Source: Bryoerythrophyllum caledonicum
Lineage: Eukaryota; Streptophyta; Bryopsida; Pottiales; Pottiaceae
Direction: 5' to 3'
NCBI GenBank assembly: GCA_963971425.1
Contig: OZ020521.1
Location: forward strand, 9,627,519-9,691,518
Length of the DNA: 64,000 bases
Position numbers and translations under genes: made by a program. The notes beneath the pieces were generated by a model. That model had not been told where the DNA came from. It did not search any database and saw only the letters and a list, made by a program, of their open reading frames with translations. This document shows positions 47,077 to 59,289 of this stretch, one piece after another; positions within the stretch are counted from its first letter, which is position 1, and every line of letters begins with the position of its first letter.

Positions 47077-48719
47077 CAGTGGCAAGCATAAATAGTCGTA
47101 CAAGAGAAGCTTCTTTAGAAAATTAGCTACCACATCCACATGAATTGTCATAAAATAGCAAGAATATAACCACCAGAGCATATAGATGCAACAAATATAA
47201 AACACAAAGTTTTCAATGAAAGTATGAACTAGAAAAACACACAATAATTCGTATGTGCAACAAACTTGTCCAACTCTTTATGCACGAATTCTTTTTATTG
47301 TATATCAGCTATAGAAAACAAGATATTAAGTTAGAATATAACTTATTTACTCAATGATTTAGCTCTTAAGTACTCACAAGCGCTACCACCGTGTATTTCC
47401 ACCTTTTGCTTGGTAGACATCAAGAGCTCTTTGAGGCATAGAGCGTATCAACTTCCTAACAACATCAACGTCTGTGTTGTACCAAATCTCTTGAATCTTC
47501 TCCCACAAGTCACTTTTGCTACTAGGTTTCCTCTCAGACCTTCTCATACGACGATTTACTTCATTCCAAAGATGTTCTATTGGATTGAGGTCAGGTGATT
47601 GTGGAGGATGCCCGATAGTGATAAACTTTTGAACACACAACCAATCTACAACATAATGTGCAGTGTGTTTTGGGCCATTGTTGTGTTGAAAAAAAACATG
47701 ATCTTCTTCTTAATCTTGCATTTGTATAGTGCCAATAAGTTACGTCTCTAAAATATTGCTACATACAAATTTATCCATCTTCCCTTCAATCAAATGACGT
47801 TTGCCAACTCCTTCCCAACTCATACAACCCCAAACCATTATGCTTCCTCCCCCATATTTAACTGTAGGTTGCACCTGCTGATCTAAAAGACGCTCTCCAC
47901 ACTTTCTCCAACAATATTGATGTCCATCCGAGCCAAAAAGATTGAATTTGGACTCATTAGAAAAAATGACATGACTCCAAAATTCCCAAGTTGCATGTTT
48001 GCACTTCTTTGCCCACTCTAAACAACGAGCTCGATGCTTCTTTGTCAAAAGTGGCTTCTTGGTCTTCACACATGCTCTCAGCCCTTGCCTCCGAAGACTT
48101 CTTTTCACCGTATCATTACTCAATCGCATACCCTCAAATCGTAATGCACGTCCTACAGCTGCAGCTATACTAGTATGTGGATCATTTAACCTCCTCACAA
48201 CGTCACGGTACCACGTTCATCAAGAATTCTAGGTCTAACGGGTGAAGCTTTGTCTTTCAAGGTCTTTCTCTCACGAAACCTTCGCACTATGTCAGAACAA
48301 GTGCTTTGAGGAATGCCCAAAACCGTTGAAATCTCTCTATATGAGTTCCCTCGCTGATACATTTCAAGAATTGTTCTATGATCATTCTCAAATCTTCTAG
48401 GAGCCATGGCTACTCTCCAAGGGCCTCTCCAAATCTTACAAAAAAAATTCACAACAAAAAGCTTTATAAATGGACATGTAATGAGAAGATTGTGGTGTGC
48501 ATATCTTGTGAGCATAATAAGTCGTACACACCTCTTCATGATCTTTGCATGTATAATCTCTACAAGTATCAAATTTTAAAGGAACCAATGTTAATTAGGT
48601 GCCATGTGGTGTGTTAATTAAAGCAAGCCCAAAAAATATCTTACCAACTCATTAATTACGCTACAATGGACATATTTTTGAGAGATGCCTCTTTGTCCAA
48701 ATACTTGTGCTTGCCACTG
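47077..48719 (-). mobile_element. Decayed Tc1 element nested in a TTAA-family element
   Basis: The 1643-bp element has Tc1-type termini CAGTGGCAAGCATAA and, inverted, CAGTGGCAAGCACAA, with TA on both sides (47075-47076 and 48720-48721). Length and ends are typical of Tc1. The undisturbed version of its target is visible in the related element near 26775-26790 (AACATACTAAGTTC). It belongs to a different Tc1 lineage from the foldback element at 18807-21683. Confidence 0.9.
47383..48407 (-). pseudogene. Tc1 transposase pseudogene
   Basis: It starts at 48407 with MAPRRFENDHRTILEMYQRG, a Tc1 helix-turn-helix, and ends near 47383 with RALDVYQAKGGNTRW. The spacing between the second catalytic position and the Glu of SPDLNPIEHLW is 34 residues, so the ancestor was DD34E. 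The first Asp is Asn (IFSNESKFNLFGSDG) and the second is Asn (QHNNGPKHT). There is one frameshift near 48195-48240 and two in-frame stops between 47690 and 47745. The product cannot be active. Both Asp-to-Asn changes fit G-to-A transitions. Confidence 0.9.
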
Positions 48720-49343
48720 TATTAGGTTCACAAAAAAATAAAATGTGAATTGATGGTTTTTGAACCTCCACTCCTTGCACAATTTTTTCAATTGTGTAGT
48801 GCAAATATTGGATTCCAGGTGAAGTCAATGTCTGTTGATCCAGTAAACGCTGGGAAGAAAATGAACCATTTTCTGTACTTCTAACAGTATTATCTTTCAA
48901 TTTCTGTGGTGAAAGTTAGATGTTAGATTTTGTGAGTATGCTACTCTTACAATAAGTCTTAATTGAGATCCTACGGTTAGAACTTGAAATAAAAGGCTTG
49001 GATTTCTTCCTTGATCATTGCACTGAATCGAGCAGTTTTGAAGTATTTTTGTTTTTAAAATGGCTTGGTAAGTTAGGGGTTTCCTTGTTGGGGACATCAG
49101 ATAAGTACTTTAGTAGTATTATATTTTGATAAATCATTTACATTGAACATAAGAATTCATGCTTGCTCTTCGTTTTTGGTGGGTCCCATATTCTGGTAAC
49201 TATATCCATATGGTTCAAGATATCGTCATTGTAAGATATTTTATTAAAGAAGAAAATTAAGTTATCGAGTCTAATCCCATCTCATATCTCTTTATGAATC
49301 AAATATTCTTGTTTTATAAAAAAAATTACAATATATCTAGTAA

Positions 49344-50283
49344 CCCCTATATTTCCTTGACAATTTAACATCAAAACACTTCAAAACTATAAATCCTAGT
49401 GCCATGAGTAAGGCAGGAAATTAAGAAATTGTATTTCTAGTTTAAAGTGTAGGATATCATTTAACACTTAATAAATTAGATACTCACAAAATCTCATCAA
49501 CTTTGACCGCACGGATTGAATGACTATAGTGTTTGAAGTAGAAAAAGTGGTTCATTTTATCCTTGCGTTGAGTGTTACAATAGACTTTGACTTCACCTAT
49601 TGTCAAAACTTTGCACTACAGAAGGTCTAAATTTTATATCACCATGTTGATTGTAATATTAACTCCTTGTACACCAATTTTTAGAGGTAGAAAAGGGGTG
49701 TAGCATATTCAAAAAGATTGTTCAAGGAGTGGAGGTTCTAAAAGTGTCAATTCATGTTTTAATTTTTTGGGAACAAAATATGTTTTAGAATGCTAATTCA
49801 AACAGGCAATAAGAAGGTTTACACCACGTCTTGTAGTTGAAATAATAAAAGGTGAAAAATATGGTCTTAAAGTTTTATGTGGAAAACAAGGAGTTTTTTT
49901 TATTCCTTGCCCGATAGTGTATGGCAATATGTGAAAATCTTTGACTTGGGATAAAATGCATTTTTTCACTAAAGACAAGAATTTTTTTTGAAATGGTGAA
50001 AGAAAATAATATCACATGCTAGTATTGAAAATCTCAATTTCACTAGAGTGTCCTAACAAAAGTTTTTCGAGTTGCCTGATGTGCCCGCACTCGAAAATGA
50101 TTTCATTAAGATGGCATAATTTTTTTTCTATGAGTCCAATTAGAATAAAAGTTATACTCCTACATACCTCTTTTCTTCGAGAATCTCAGTACAAAATTTC
50201 AAGAATTATTATTATTAATTGCATCCATGAGAACGTGCCCGAGATTTGCAAAAGCCTACCTTGGGACTTTTTTCATTTTGGGA
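49344..50283 (-). mobile_element. TTAA-family element, inverted copy
   Basis: Oriented opposite to the others. It begins CCCCTATATTTCCTTGACAA after GTAA (a drifted TTAA) and ends near TTTCATTTTGGG. Internal landmarks occur in reverse order, including the complement of TTGTCGGGCAAGG near 49905-49920. Confidence 0.65.
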
Positions 50284-50289
50284 TTTAGT

Positions 50290-50930
50290 ATCTATTTGAC
50301 ATGAAAATAACACAGATTTTAATGAAAATTAAATGACATAAAAGAATTGATTGACGAAAGTAAAATTCAAGTTGAATGGACATCAACTTGGCATCACCAT
50401 GACATATGACAAAACATATTGGAATGATGTAACATTCACATTGCAATAGCAAAAGAATTTCATCAAAATGACATAAAGTCAACAATTGTTAGAATGGCAT
50501 AAAGTTACACGAAATTTACAACACAAAATAGATAGTACATTGAAATTGATATTTAGTGTTATGCACAGTAAATGACTTGTAAATGCTATAAAATTTTACT
50601 CTTGATGAATAATTTTACCCACTATGTTTACAATGATTCCCTTCTTTGAGTAGGATAAATAGTTGTGCTTTCAATAAAAACTAACCTACTGCTAGTTAAA
50701 TGTATGAATAATACATGCATTAAGAACTTTTTGGTCTTTTTAATATTGGATCCATAACAAAATGACATGATTTAACTTTACTATTGTGAGAGCACATGAA
50801 AAACCGATTTTCTTCGGGTCAAACTTCATGGTCCTAAAGTAAAAACCAGCCCTTGGCTTAGGACATGGCATAACTTACTATATGCAAAAATAGACTTATG
50901 CCGAATCCACTACAAGTGGTGCTCAATTTT
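50290..50930. other. Intergenic
   Basis: AT-rich DNA. No gene or structured repeat is evident. Confidence 0.5.
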
Positions 50931-50939
50931 TGTACTTGA

Positions 50940-52440
50940 GATGCACTTGGCATTTAGGGGATCTCTATAACTTTGGGCTACGAGCGTCTTCAAGGAGGTG
51001 GGCCGTCATCTTGATGACACCTTCTCATTTTAGGGGGCCCAAAGGTTTTTTCAGAATTTCTTTTGGCAAGTTTGGGGCTAATGGCCCCAAAATATCTTAC
51101 GAGGCTCCCTCTTGCTTTAAATAGGTCCCCATCCAAAAATAAAATAAGGGCCAGGTTTTACGAATCTCTTTAGTATGGGCTACGAGGATTTGGACGAGGA
51201 GGCAGGGTGGGGTAAAACCTGGCCCATATTTTATTTTTGGATAGGGGGCCTATTTAACCCCTAAATGAAAAAATAACGAGGTGGGCTTTTGCAAATCTCG
51301 GGCACGTTCCATAGTTGCCATTTATATTTGTAATACTTGAAATTTTGGATTGAGTTGCAAGAAGACAAGAAGTATGTGAGAATATAATTTTTATTCTCAT
51401 CACACTTATAGTAAAAAAGAAATGTCATCTTAAAGAAATACTATTGAGTGCGGGCATGTAGGGCAACTCCAAAAACTTTTGCTACGACACTCTAGTAGAT
51501 TTTCAATTATGAATACTAACAAATAATATTACTTCCTTTTATGTTGCCAAAAAATGCATTCTATCCCAAGTCAAAGATTTTCACACATTGCCACACATTG
51601 TTAGGCAAAGAACCAAAAAAACTTCTTCTTTTCCACATAAAACTTTGAGATCTTTAGATTTATCACTTTTTTTTTTTCTATTACAATACGTGGTGTAAAC
51701 CTTCTTATTGACTATTCAAATTATCATTCTAAAACATATTTGTTCCCAAAAAATTTAAACGTGAATTGACACTTTTTGAACCTTCACTCCTTGCACAATC
51801 TTTTTTAATATGCTACACCCCTTCTCTACATCTGGTGTACAAGGAGCTAATATCATGATCAATGTGATGATATAAAATTTAGACCTTCTGTAGTGCAAAA
51901 TTTTGACACCCACTCAAGTCAAAGTTTGTTGATCCTCTCAACGCAGGGAAGAAAATGGATCCTACAAGTTTAAACTAGATATCTCTACTATAAACACTAC
52001 AGTCTTTCAATCCGTGCGGCAAAAGTCGATGAAATTTTGTGATTATGTTATTTACTAAGTGTTAAATGAGATCCTATAGTTTAAACTAGAGATACAATAT
52101 TTTGCTTCCTTTCTTACTCATTGCACTTTAATTTATAGTTTTGAAGTGTTTTTGGTGTAAAATTGTTAAGGAAATTTAGCGGTTAAAGTAGGTGGGGGCC
52201 CCGTAGGATAAATTGAGGCCGCATGTCCAAGATTTGCCCCAAAAATTTTCTTGAAAAAGCCTCTGGACTTCCTAAAACGAGAGGGCAAAAAAAATGAGAG
52301 GGTGCAATTAAGACAAGGGCCCACCTCCCTAAAGACGTTCGTAGCTCAAAATTATAGAGATCCATATTTTATTCCACCCTTCCTCCCTCGTCCAAACGCC
52401 CGTAGCCCATAACTAGAGAGATCCGCACTCAGGTGGAACC
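50940..52440. repeat. Nested foldback structure with a TTAA element inside
   Basis: An arm at 50950-51120 (GATCTCTATAACTTTGGGCT, GGAGGTGGGCC) is inverted at 52196-52370. An inner hairpin pairs 51128-51160 with 51208-51243 (TCCAAAAATAAAATA and complement). The TTAA element at 51258-52182 splits one side. A further piece near 51170-51215 (GGATTTGGACGAGGAGG) is inverted at 52375-52405. The whole looks like a GC-richer foldback element that was later invaded. Confidence 0.65.
51258..52182 (+). mobile_element. TTAA-family element with intact TTAA flanks
   Basis: The 925-bp element lies between TTAA at 51254-51257 and TTAA at 52183-52186. The left end is CCCCTAAATG and the right end, inverted, is CCGCTAAATT. 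All internal landmarks of the family are present. Confidence 0.72.
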
Positions 52441-52473
52441 AAGTACCATTGCTTGCTCAGCGACGCTATCTTG

Positions 52474-52507
52474 TGAGCGGTGAGCGGTGAGCGGCGAGCG
52501 GTGAGCA
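52474..52507 (+). repeat. Short (GAGCGGT)n repeat
   Basis: Five imperfect 7-bp units, GAGCGGT. The following DNA to 53230 shows no gene and may include the 3' flank of the MULE. Confidence 0.75.
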
Positions 52508-53235
52508 GAAAATAGTCTGAAAACGAGAATTTTTTTTGGTTTTTTTCTAGAATTTATATATTTTCACTGAAATTATCAATAAGTCTCTCAAACTTTGCGA
52601 GGAAAATTTTAAGAATTTTCTAAACTTAGAAGGTACCCTATGGCCGTGGAATCCCTGAACAGAGACATTATTTTGCGATTCCCTTTCGTCGCTCATGTCC
52701 ACGACTATCAACTCGCGGTTTTAATTCCGTATATTAAAAGGTTTAATTACTGAGGTCGCAATCAATTTTTTTTAATAATAAATTTGATAATACTTTCAAG
52801 GATTGTGAAGTCCAACAGTAAGGGATGTGGAGTCATATAATTCAAACGTGATAGCTATACTACACAATGTTTGGAACAAATAAAATTCTTATGGACTAAT
52901 ATTTGATTATAATGTATCCTCCAATGATTTAAGATACCCCATCTCACCACATGGAGTTTGCATGGTTCAAAATCGAAGATGTTATATGCTGGCGATACAT
53001 GACATAACTTCTGCATGTTGCTAACATAGCACCTCTCAAGTTGATTAAAATCATGTACTAGAAATAATAATTCATTGTAACATAAATTAGGTATATTGAG
53101 TAGAAGTACGAGTGAGTAATTCACTCATGCATTTACTACTAGCCATACTTGTCACAATCACAACGAATTCCACATTTTCAAATACGAGCTACCGCTAAAT
53201 ACAAATACTATTCAGAAGATACTTGGATGCAATTT

Positions 53236-56200
53236 TCATGCTTGCTCGGCAATATTAGTAAGCTCTAGAATGCGCATGACCTCGTTAAAGTTGTAGCTTG
53301 GGGCATGCATGAATAAGTCCTCCTTGTAGTCCATCTTACATAAATAGCGTAGGATGTAGTACACGTGCTTGCAATACTTCCATTGCCCTTTCTTCCCCAA
53401 CGCCTCCACTGACATCTTCAAGAAATCTGGACAGGTACACGCCGGGTAGTCTGTGAAGGTTACACAATATGACTTCTCCTTCTCCGTTTGAAGAGTGATA
53501 ACGCATCCAAACCCCGGATATGGCATGGCGGTGACATTCGTAACGTAGCAATTCTTCATCAACGCTGCGCTTGACCACTTGTTTCGGTGCTCAACTGAAG
53601 GCACATCTGAACTTCGGCGAATCTGGTAGCCGTTGCGGAATGTATGGTACGGGTCCGGATTCTCTGGAAGCGGGAAGTTGGATCGCGGAAGAGGCATGTT
53701 CAAAGTTACTTGGAATTGTCTACGAGGCAACAAAGCATCACGTTGCTCTAACTAAAAACCTGCTTCTTCTAACGATAAAACTTCTTGTATCGTAAGGTTC
53801 GTGCCAAGCTTCACTAGCCATGTCATTGGGACTGATGGCCAATCCACTACAAACGGTTTTTTCGAACCCATCACGCATCGGCTAATATCATTAGCACAAA
53901 ATCAGAATTCGACAGTAGTGTTTCGGGGCGACCTGAATTCCTTCTTCTTGCCAATATATGTTGGGGCAGGTGTTCCTTGACTCCCACGCCCAACTCTAGG
54001 GTCACACCTTTCACCGGTGTGAGCTTGCAATGCCTGGCATTTTCGATGGGAGGTCTTCAGAAGTCGACTAATGTGCCACTTTGACGGATCCACCTCCGAT
54101 TCCAATACTACCATTGTGTGCCGGACCCCGGGACCTTGTTCATTTAGGGCCTCTTCGATCCTAGACCGAGTCACCCTTCTGCCATCTCGTGGAATCGAAT
54201 AATTCACCGTATCGGATCGGTGGGAGTCGTTGCTGGACCCGGGTGGCATGTCAAGTTTCCGTTTGGTAGATCCAAAAATCTCCGCTCCTTCGAGACCGCC
54301 CATCTTTGTCAAGAGATCCTCTGCCCCTGGAAAACTCCGCACAGCTTCTGCAATGAGTCTTGGATCACCAGAACGTTGGGCAGATCTTAATCGAAGCATA
54401 CCTTTGTCTAGACCTTTTCCGGAGGTCCCTCCATTGATCCATGCCCGGTATGAAGTGATTTGCATGAAAGCCCGAATTAGGTCATCCACGGTAGCCGCAT
54501 ATAAACATGTCATGGTATTCCCGGACTGTTGAAGCCAGCGGTTGTGAACTGTCTCCGCAAGATTACATGATGGCATGTCAGCTCGCTTGTCGAGTGTGAG
54601 GTCCTAAAATCATACAACAAATGTCAGTGCTGCATTCAGTCTCAACTTTTCAAGAAATTGAATATTTAGAAAAGGCGTTGCGAGAACTTACTAGTTGCAT
54701 TGCTCCACCCCATTGCCTATATCGGAAATGCCAAAAAGCCATCCAATCTTCTAGGGCACGACGCCCGCTTTCGGTAGTGGCTCCATAAGAAATCCACCAT
54801 CCGCGAATGACGTTGTATTGTGCTTCAGCCTCTTCTTGTGATCTCGCATTCTTCCAAATCCTACAAAAAGCAATGTGTTGATCCTGGAATGTTGGTAGAA
54901 TGCTCTTTGTGGTGGCTCGTTGAAGGCACTTGGTCCAATGGAACAAACAAGTTCGTTCTTTGTTTTCGATCGGGACGTCCTTGTCGCCATTGCCATACAC
55001 TCGCCGAACAGCGTGCCAATTCGCGCCGACACTATCAGCCATGAATCCTTTGAAGTTCGTATTCTCCACTCCGTATTTTAGCATCGTATAATTTAGGTTC
55101 TCTCAAAACAATTGTTGTGCTTGAGCATCTTCCGATTGCATATCACACATAGCTATGGTCATAACTTTACAATACTTACTGTCGTACACATGGCATGCCA
55201 TGGTAGTCCAATCCTTAACCCGCTTGACGTGATCAAACATCAACCAACAATCTTAGAGGTCACCTCCAGGTTGCATCCGCCGAACAAGATCAACACCGCT
55301 ACCAGGACGATCAACAGACATTTTAAATACAAATACCTTACCTTTGGATTGGCCCGGTAACTTGTTCTTGTGGATGAAGACAAACTTGGACAACTCCTTT
55401 AGTTCCATGATGTTGTCCATGACACCCTTCCCACCACTGTAGAAGCGCTTGCATGTCGACACCAAATTCTTGATGTTAGAGGATGATAGAGTCTGGAACT
55501 GATCCAAGACATCATCCATAGATGCTCCTTCAAGGTTTGATGAGCCCGATCCGAGACGGATTAAATAATCGGAAAGGTAATTCTTACTGGCAGCCATAAT
55601 GATTGCAGAATTAGTGGCGTTGGGTGTGCGCACGACTTCCTTTGCAACGCACTCATGCATCACGTCCATTGCGGTTTGGTCAACTCCATTCGAGATGGGA
55701 TGCTGGTGAATACCAAGATGTATGGCAAGTCGGATGCGTTCCGAATCGGTACACGTCTCATAATAAATATGTGCATCACAGACACCTAAACATATAGGCG
55801 GGGTTTGACAAACCTTACAAGCCAAGGTTGATTTAGGGTGCGGAGCGCCATTGACAGGCCATGGGAAAATGCCGAGACCACTCCACTCCGTCTGATTTGT
55901 GCGACCTTCATTCCTGCACTTATAATCACAATGAAGGTTAGGACATTGAAGATGGCCAGTACAAGGTGACTTCCAGTATGTCAGGCCAAAATCATTCATG
56001 ATATTTGTAGTCATTGTCTTGTACCATGTGTGACCATCGTGTTGCTTGCTCATACCATCCAGTCCTCCTCCAAACTGAGTAGGTATGTCTTCTGGAAGTG
56101 GAGGCAACCTGGCAACTCAAACAACACGTCCCCATTATAAGACGTAGGCAAATACATCACACGTGAAACCTCAATGCTGTCGAAATCTACGTGTGTAAAC

Positions 56201-56795
56201 TCAGAACGGGATCCTTTTCTAGAACAGGTCCTACAAACATATGGAATGATACTACGGATACTTTTAGATTTTGGATGGACATGTGGTTTTCTAAAGGAAA
56301 GAGACGGAGACATGTGCGACCTACTTGGGGTGTGGATTACGCATCTAGACAGATATAGTCTTGTGACTTAAAGGTGTACGATGATTCCCCTAAATTCACA
56401 TCAGAGAGGTCCTTGTCTGTATCACTTAGAAGCTGCACGCATAGGTTAGACCGTGTGCCCAAATCGGGCACGAGTATCGTATCGTCGGAATCGGTAGGAG
56501 GGATCTCCACGGCACATGATGCATTAGCGGACGATTGAGTATCCCTAACACCATATACTTTAAATAAACCACGACACAAATTCCATACAAAGCCAAAATC
56601 GTCTCGATCTTTCACTTGGTATATTGAATGTTCTAAACGACCTGAGCTATCGAACACCTCTTGTTCAACATGAACGGTTCCAAGTCTAAACCCAAAACGA
56701 CTACTGAGGACTGCCTCCGGGACATTAACGTTGCCATTTTCACCAACGGACACGACAAGCGGAACACCACCATTCTGAGATGTGAGTGACGCCAT
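53236..56795 (-). pseudogene. MULE transposase gene with WRKY-GCM1-like and SWIM zinc fingers
   Basis: Mutator-like transposase on the minus strand. It starts at 56795 (MASLTSQNGG). An N-terminal Cys/His region of WRKY-GCM1 type is visible (PNLHCDYKC, CKVCQTPPICLGVC, RIRLAIHLGIHQHPI). The MULE core holds CHVYDSKYCK with the first Asp, FKGFMADSVGANWHAV with the second, and a Glu candidate in SQEEAEAQYN. The C-terminal exon (53733-53236) has a SWIM finger: CTCPDF, then YCKHVYYILRYL. Two in-frame stops occur in the core (about 55253 and 55095), as TAA for a likely CAA and TGA for a likely TGG. Otherwise long frames persist across the gene. Joins near 56320, 54610 and 53850 may be introns. Terminal inverted repeats were not located. 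Confidence 0.85.
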
Positions 56796-56899
56796 AGTCA
56801 AAAGCTCTCTACAGCATAGGAAAGGGAATGCCTGCGGTCTATGATGGCGGTTGTATATTGAAGAATTCAACTGCTTGCGTAAACATCTCAGTGAAGACA

Positions 56900-57690
56900 T
56901 CCAATTACGATTTAGGGATTATGATCGTAATTGGCGAAAAAATTTAACGCCTTTTGTCAGACGCCCATGCACGCTCCCTAACTGCGCCTCAATATAAATG
57001 GAAAAGATTTCAACTTTAGGTAAGAAATTTAAAGGATGATCCGACTAAGGCGGAGTATTCCATAAAGTTGGTGTGATGTATGTCATGTCATTTTTACCTA
57101 TATTATCAGGAAAAAAAAAATGAGAAGAGAGATAAGAGATGACTAATTGAAAGTGATTAAAATACTTTAATTACAGAAAGAATCGCATAGGACGCTCTTT
57201 CTCTATGACGGCGGGAAAATGCATTCTTAGTCTGCCAGTACCACTTGCACACAGTCTGTCACATCTATATTGAACACGACAAAGTTTTGATTCAAATCTA
57301 GAGGTCATAATCAGAGACAACAATTTGCAAATAGTGAAGCACTATTTGTAGTCGCTAAGCAACCAATTTTGCTTGAAGTTAATTATTCTCAGGTGTATAA
57401 GTTATTCACTTTCAAGTGATTCATTAATCTAGTAAAGTGCAATGCTTGTGACAGCAGAAGCAAATAATAGAGATGCGTTGGACACAAATAACTTTGTTGT
57501 TGAAATTCAAGTTAAGGCTGACAACAGTAGATAAACTAGATGCATATTCTGAGCCTTCCCGTTGGCAACTGCTTGAAATAGTCAAATGTAACTGAGTAGG
57601 GGTAATTTAGGTTCATCGATGTCTTGCCATATCATAGCAGCCGTTCCCTAGTGACAATGTTCAATTTGACGCAACCAGGACGACTTGTAG
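56900..57690. other. Region between the divergent MULE and 57694 genes
   Basis: About 0.8 kb with no coding potential. It could hold the MULE's right end and promoters for both genes. I found no clear terminal inverted repeat. Confidence 0.45.
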
Positions 57691-57693
57691 AGG

Positions 57694-59144
57694 ATGACAA
57701 GCAAGGGTGGCCGGAAGAGAAGAACAACACACGACTCAAATCCGAATCCTAGTAGGTCCTCAACGCAGCCTCCACAGCACAAGGCCTCGGTTTCATAGGA
57801 GAGTCGTGAGGAACTGCCGTCTGAGGGGCCCGTGCGATTCAGGAATTTGTCAAGTATACTTCAAGCAGATGAGGCGCCACACAATACTAACGAAGTAAGT
57901 GCTTCATTTTGGCTTGATTAGTTCATTCAATAGTGCAATCATGTATTGGTCATACTTTTCATCGTTCTGTGTAGACGTGTGGCTATGTGATGCAGTTGCG
58001 TAGTGAAAGGGGGGAACAAGAGTCTATACAAGATATTATGACGAGTGATTTCACGGGACCTAATGCGTTAGTAAGCTCGATGCATGGGGGTAAGGGAGCA
58101 AACGGTGTTGTTGACAACCAAGACTGTCAAAGCATGGACTCAAGTATGGATCCTAGGAGCCGAGCAAATTCATCACGATCCAGGAGGACTAGGAATAGGT
58201 CGTCGTCAAGGGCAACCAATGGTCGACCAAGGAACGATCGAGGAAGCACGGGGGAAACTGGGCCAATACTGTTGGGTGTGGACCGGGCACAAATGGCACA
58301 GGTACAATATCTTCAGAACAATTAACAATATGCATCATAACTTTGGTTTTATATTTCATCAATGCATCTCCAACTATATTGTGCGATATGGATCATAGAC
58401 TATTAGGTAATAAGAATCAAATATATAATTTTCCAGGACATTAACCATTATTTGTGAGATATTTGGCATTTGGATCATCTGTACAAATTTAGGAGAAAAG
58501 TGTTTTAAATTTCAACTCAAGCACAATACGTTGCTAATGTGTGGCGTCACTTTGTAATTACTTCACATACTCATGTAGTTGAAATGAGTCAACTATCAAG
58601 TGGTTGCTGATGTTCACTTCTACCTAGGTAAGGAGTTTCAGCTCTAGTTCTAGTTGTGCATCACATTTTTTAGTCGGCCTTGAACATTAGGTTTACTTAT
58701 GTGTAGAAATGAAGAACCCTAATATGCAGCCCTTGGAATCCCCTACACTTGCAGGCATGTGGAGGTGAGAACGGAGAAGGGAGTGGTTTCACTCACGACG
58801 ACGAGAAGCTGCAGCAGGAAGCTAGAGAGGTAAGTCCTAAACTTCATCAACTCACTCTTTTCACTTCAAGAACTTGTTTTCTAAGTCCAGTGTCTGCTTT
58901 TAAAGTTCAATACTTGTATTGAAAATCTAAACTAAAGTTCGTCGCAATTAACCAAACACCCAATTCCTAATTTCTATATTTGTAGCACACTGATCCTGTG
59001 AGCGTACAGGTGCTTTGTAAAGGAAACCCTAATACTGGAGTTGGTCGTCATCAGATTGGCGCATCTGCGAGTCGAGCCGAAGTTCGATTCAGGAGCGTAG
59101 GAGCAGACCTTGTCGACGCCGAGGGAAACCGGCTGGCATACTTG
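57694..59144 (+). CDS. Unidentified multi-exon gene with basic, disordered N-terminus
   Basis: Exons are 57694-57894, 57975-58301, 58755-58829 and 58986-59144. All are multiples of three with GT-AG borders and phase 0, which is hard to get by chance. The product begins MTSKGGRKRRTTHD and is rich in Ser, Arg, Asn and Pro (SSRSRRTRNRSSSRATNGRP). Later parts read FTHDDEKLQQEARE and VGRHQIGASASRAEVRFRSV, then DAEGNRLAYL. Exon 1 contains one in-frame TAG (near 57796), so this copy may be a pseudogene or may start later. The gene may continue beyond 59144. I do not recognise the family. Placed head-to-head with a MULE, it could be a transposon accessory gene. Confidence 0.5.
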
Positions 59145-59289
59145 GTTAGTTTACACTCTCGTCGGATATGTCTGCTAAGCTTCATGCTGGATTGGGTGAC
59201 ATTGCTTTCTCTTGTGGTATTCTCCATTTTGGGTTATTGAATTCACCTTCATGTATGTTTGAGCTTCTTGATGTTGTTTGTTTCCGTTC

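Larger units (their letters stand above)
46581..49079 (+). mobile_element. TTAA-family element interrupted by a Tc1 element
   Basis: The left end is CCCCTAAATTACCAAG and the right end, inverted, is CCCCTAACTTACCAAG, a 15/16 terminal inverted repeat. Removing the nested Tc1 (47077-48719) and one TA leaves about 854 bp, close to copy 2 (862 bp). The flanking TTAA sites have drifted to TTGA and TTTC, so the insertion is old. Confidence 0.7.
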
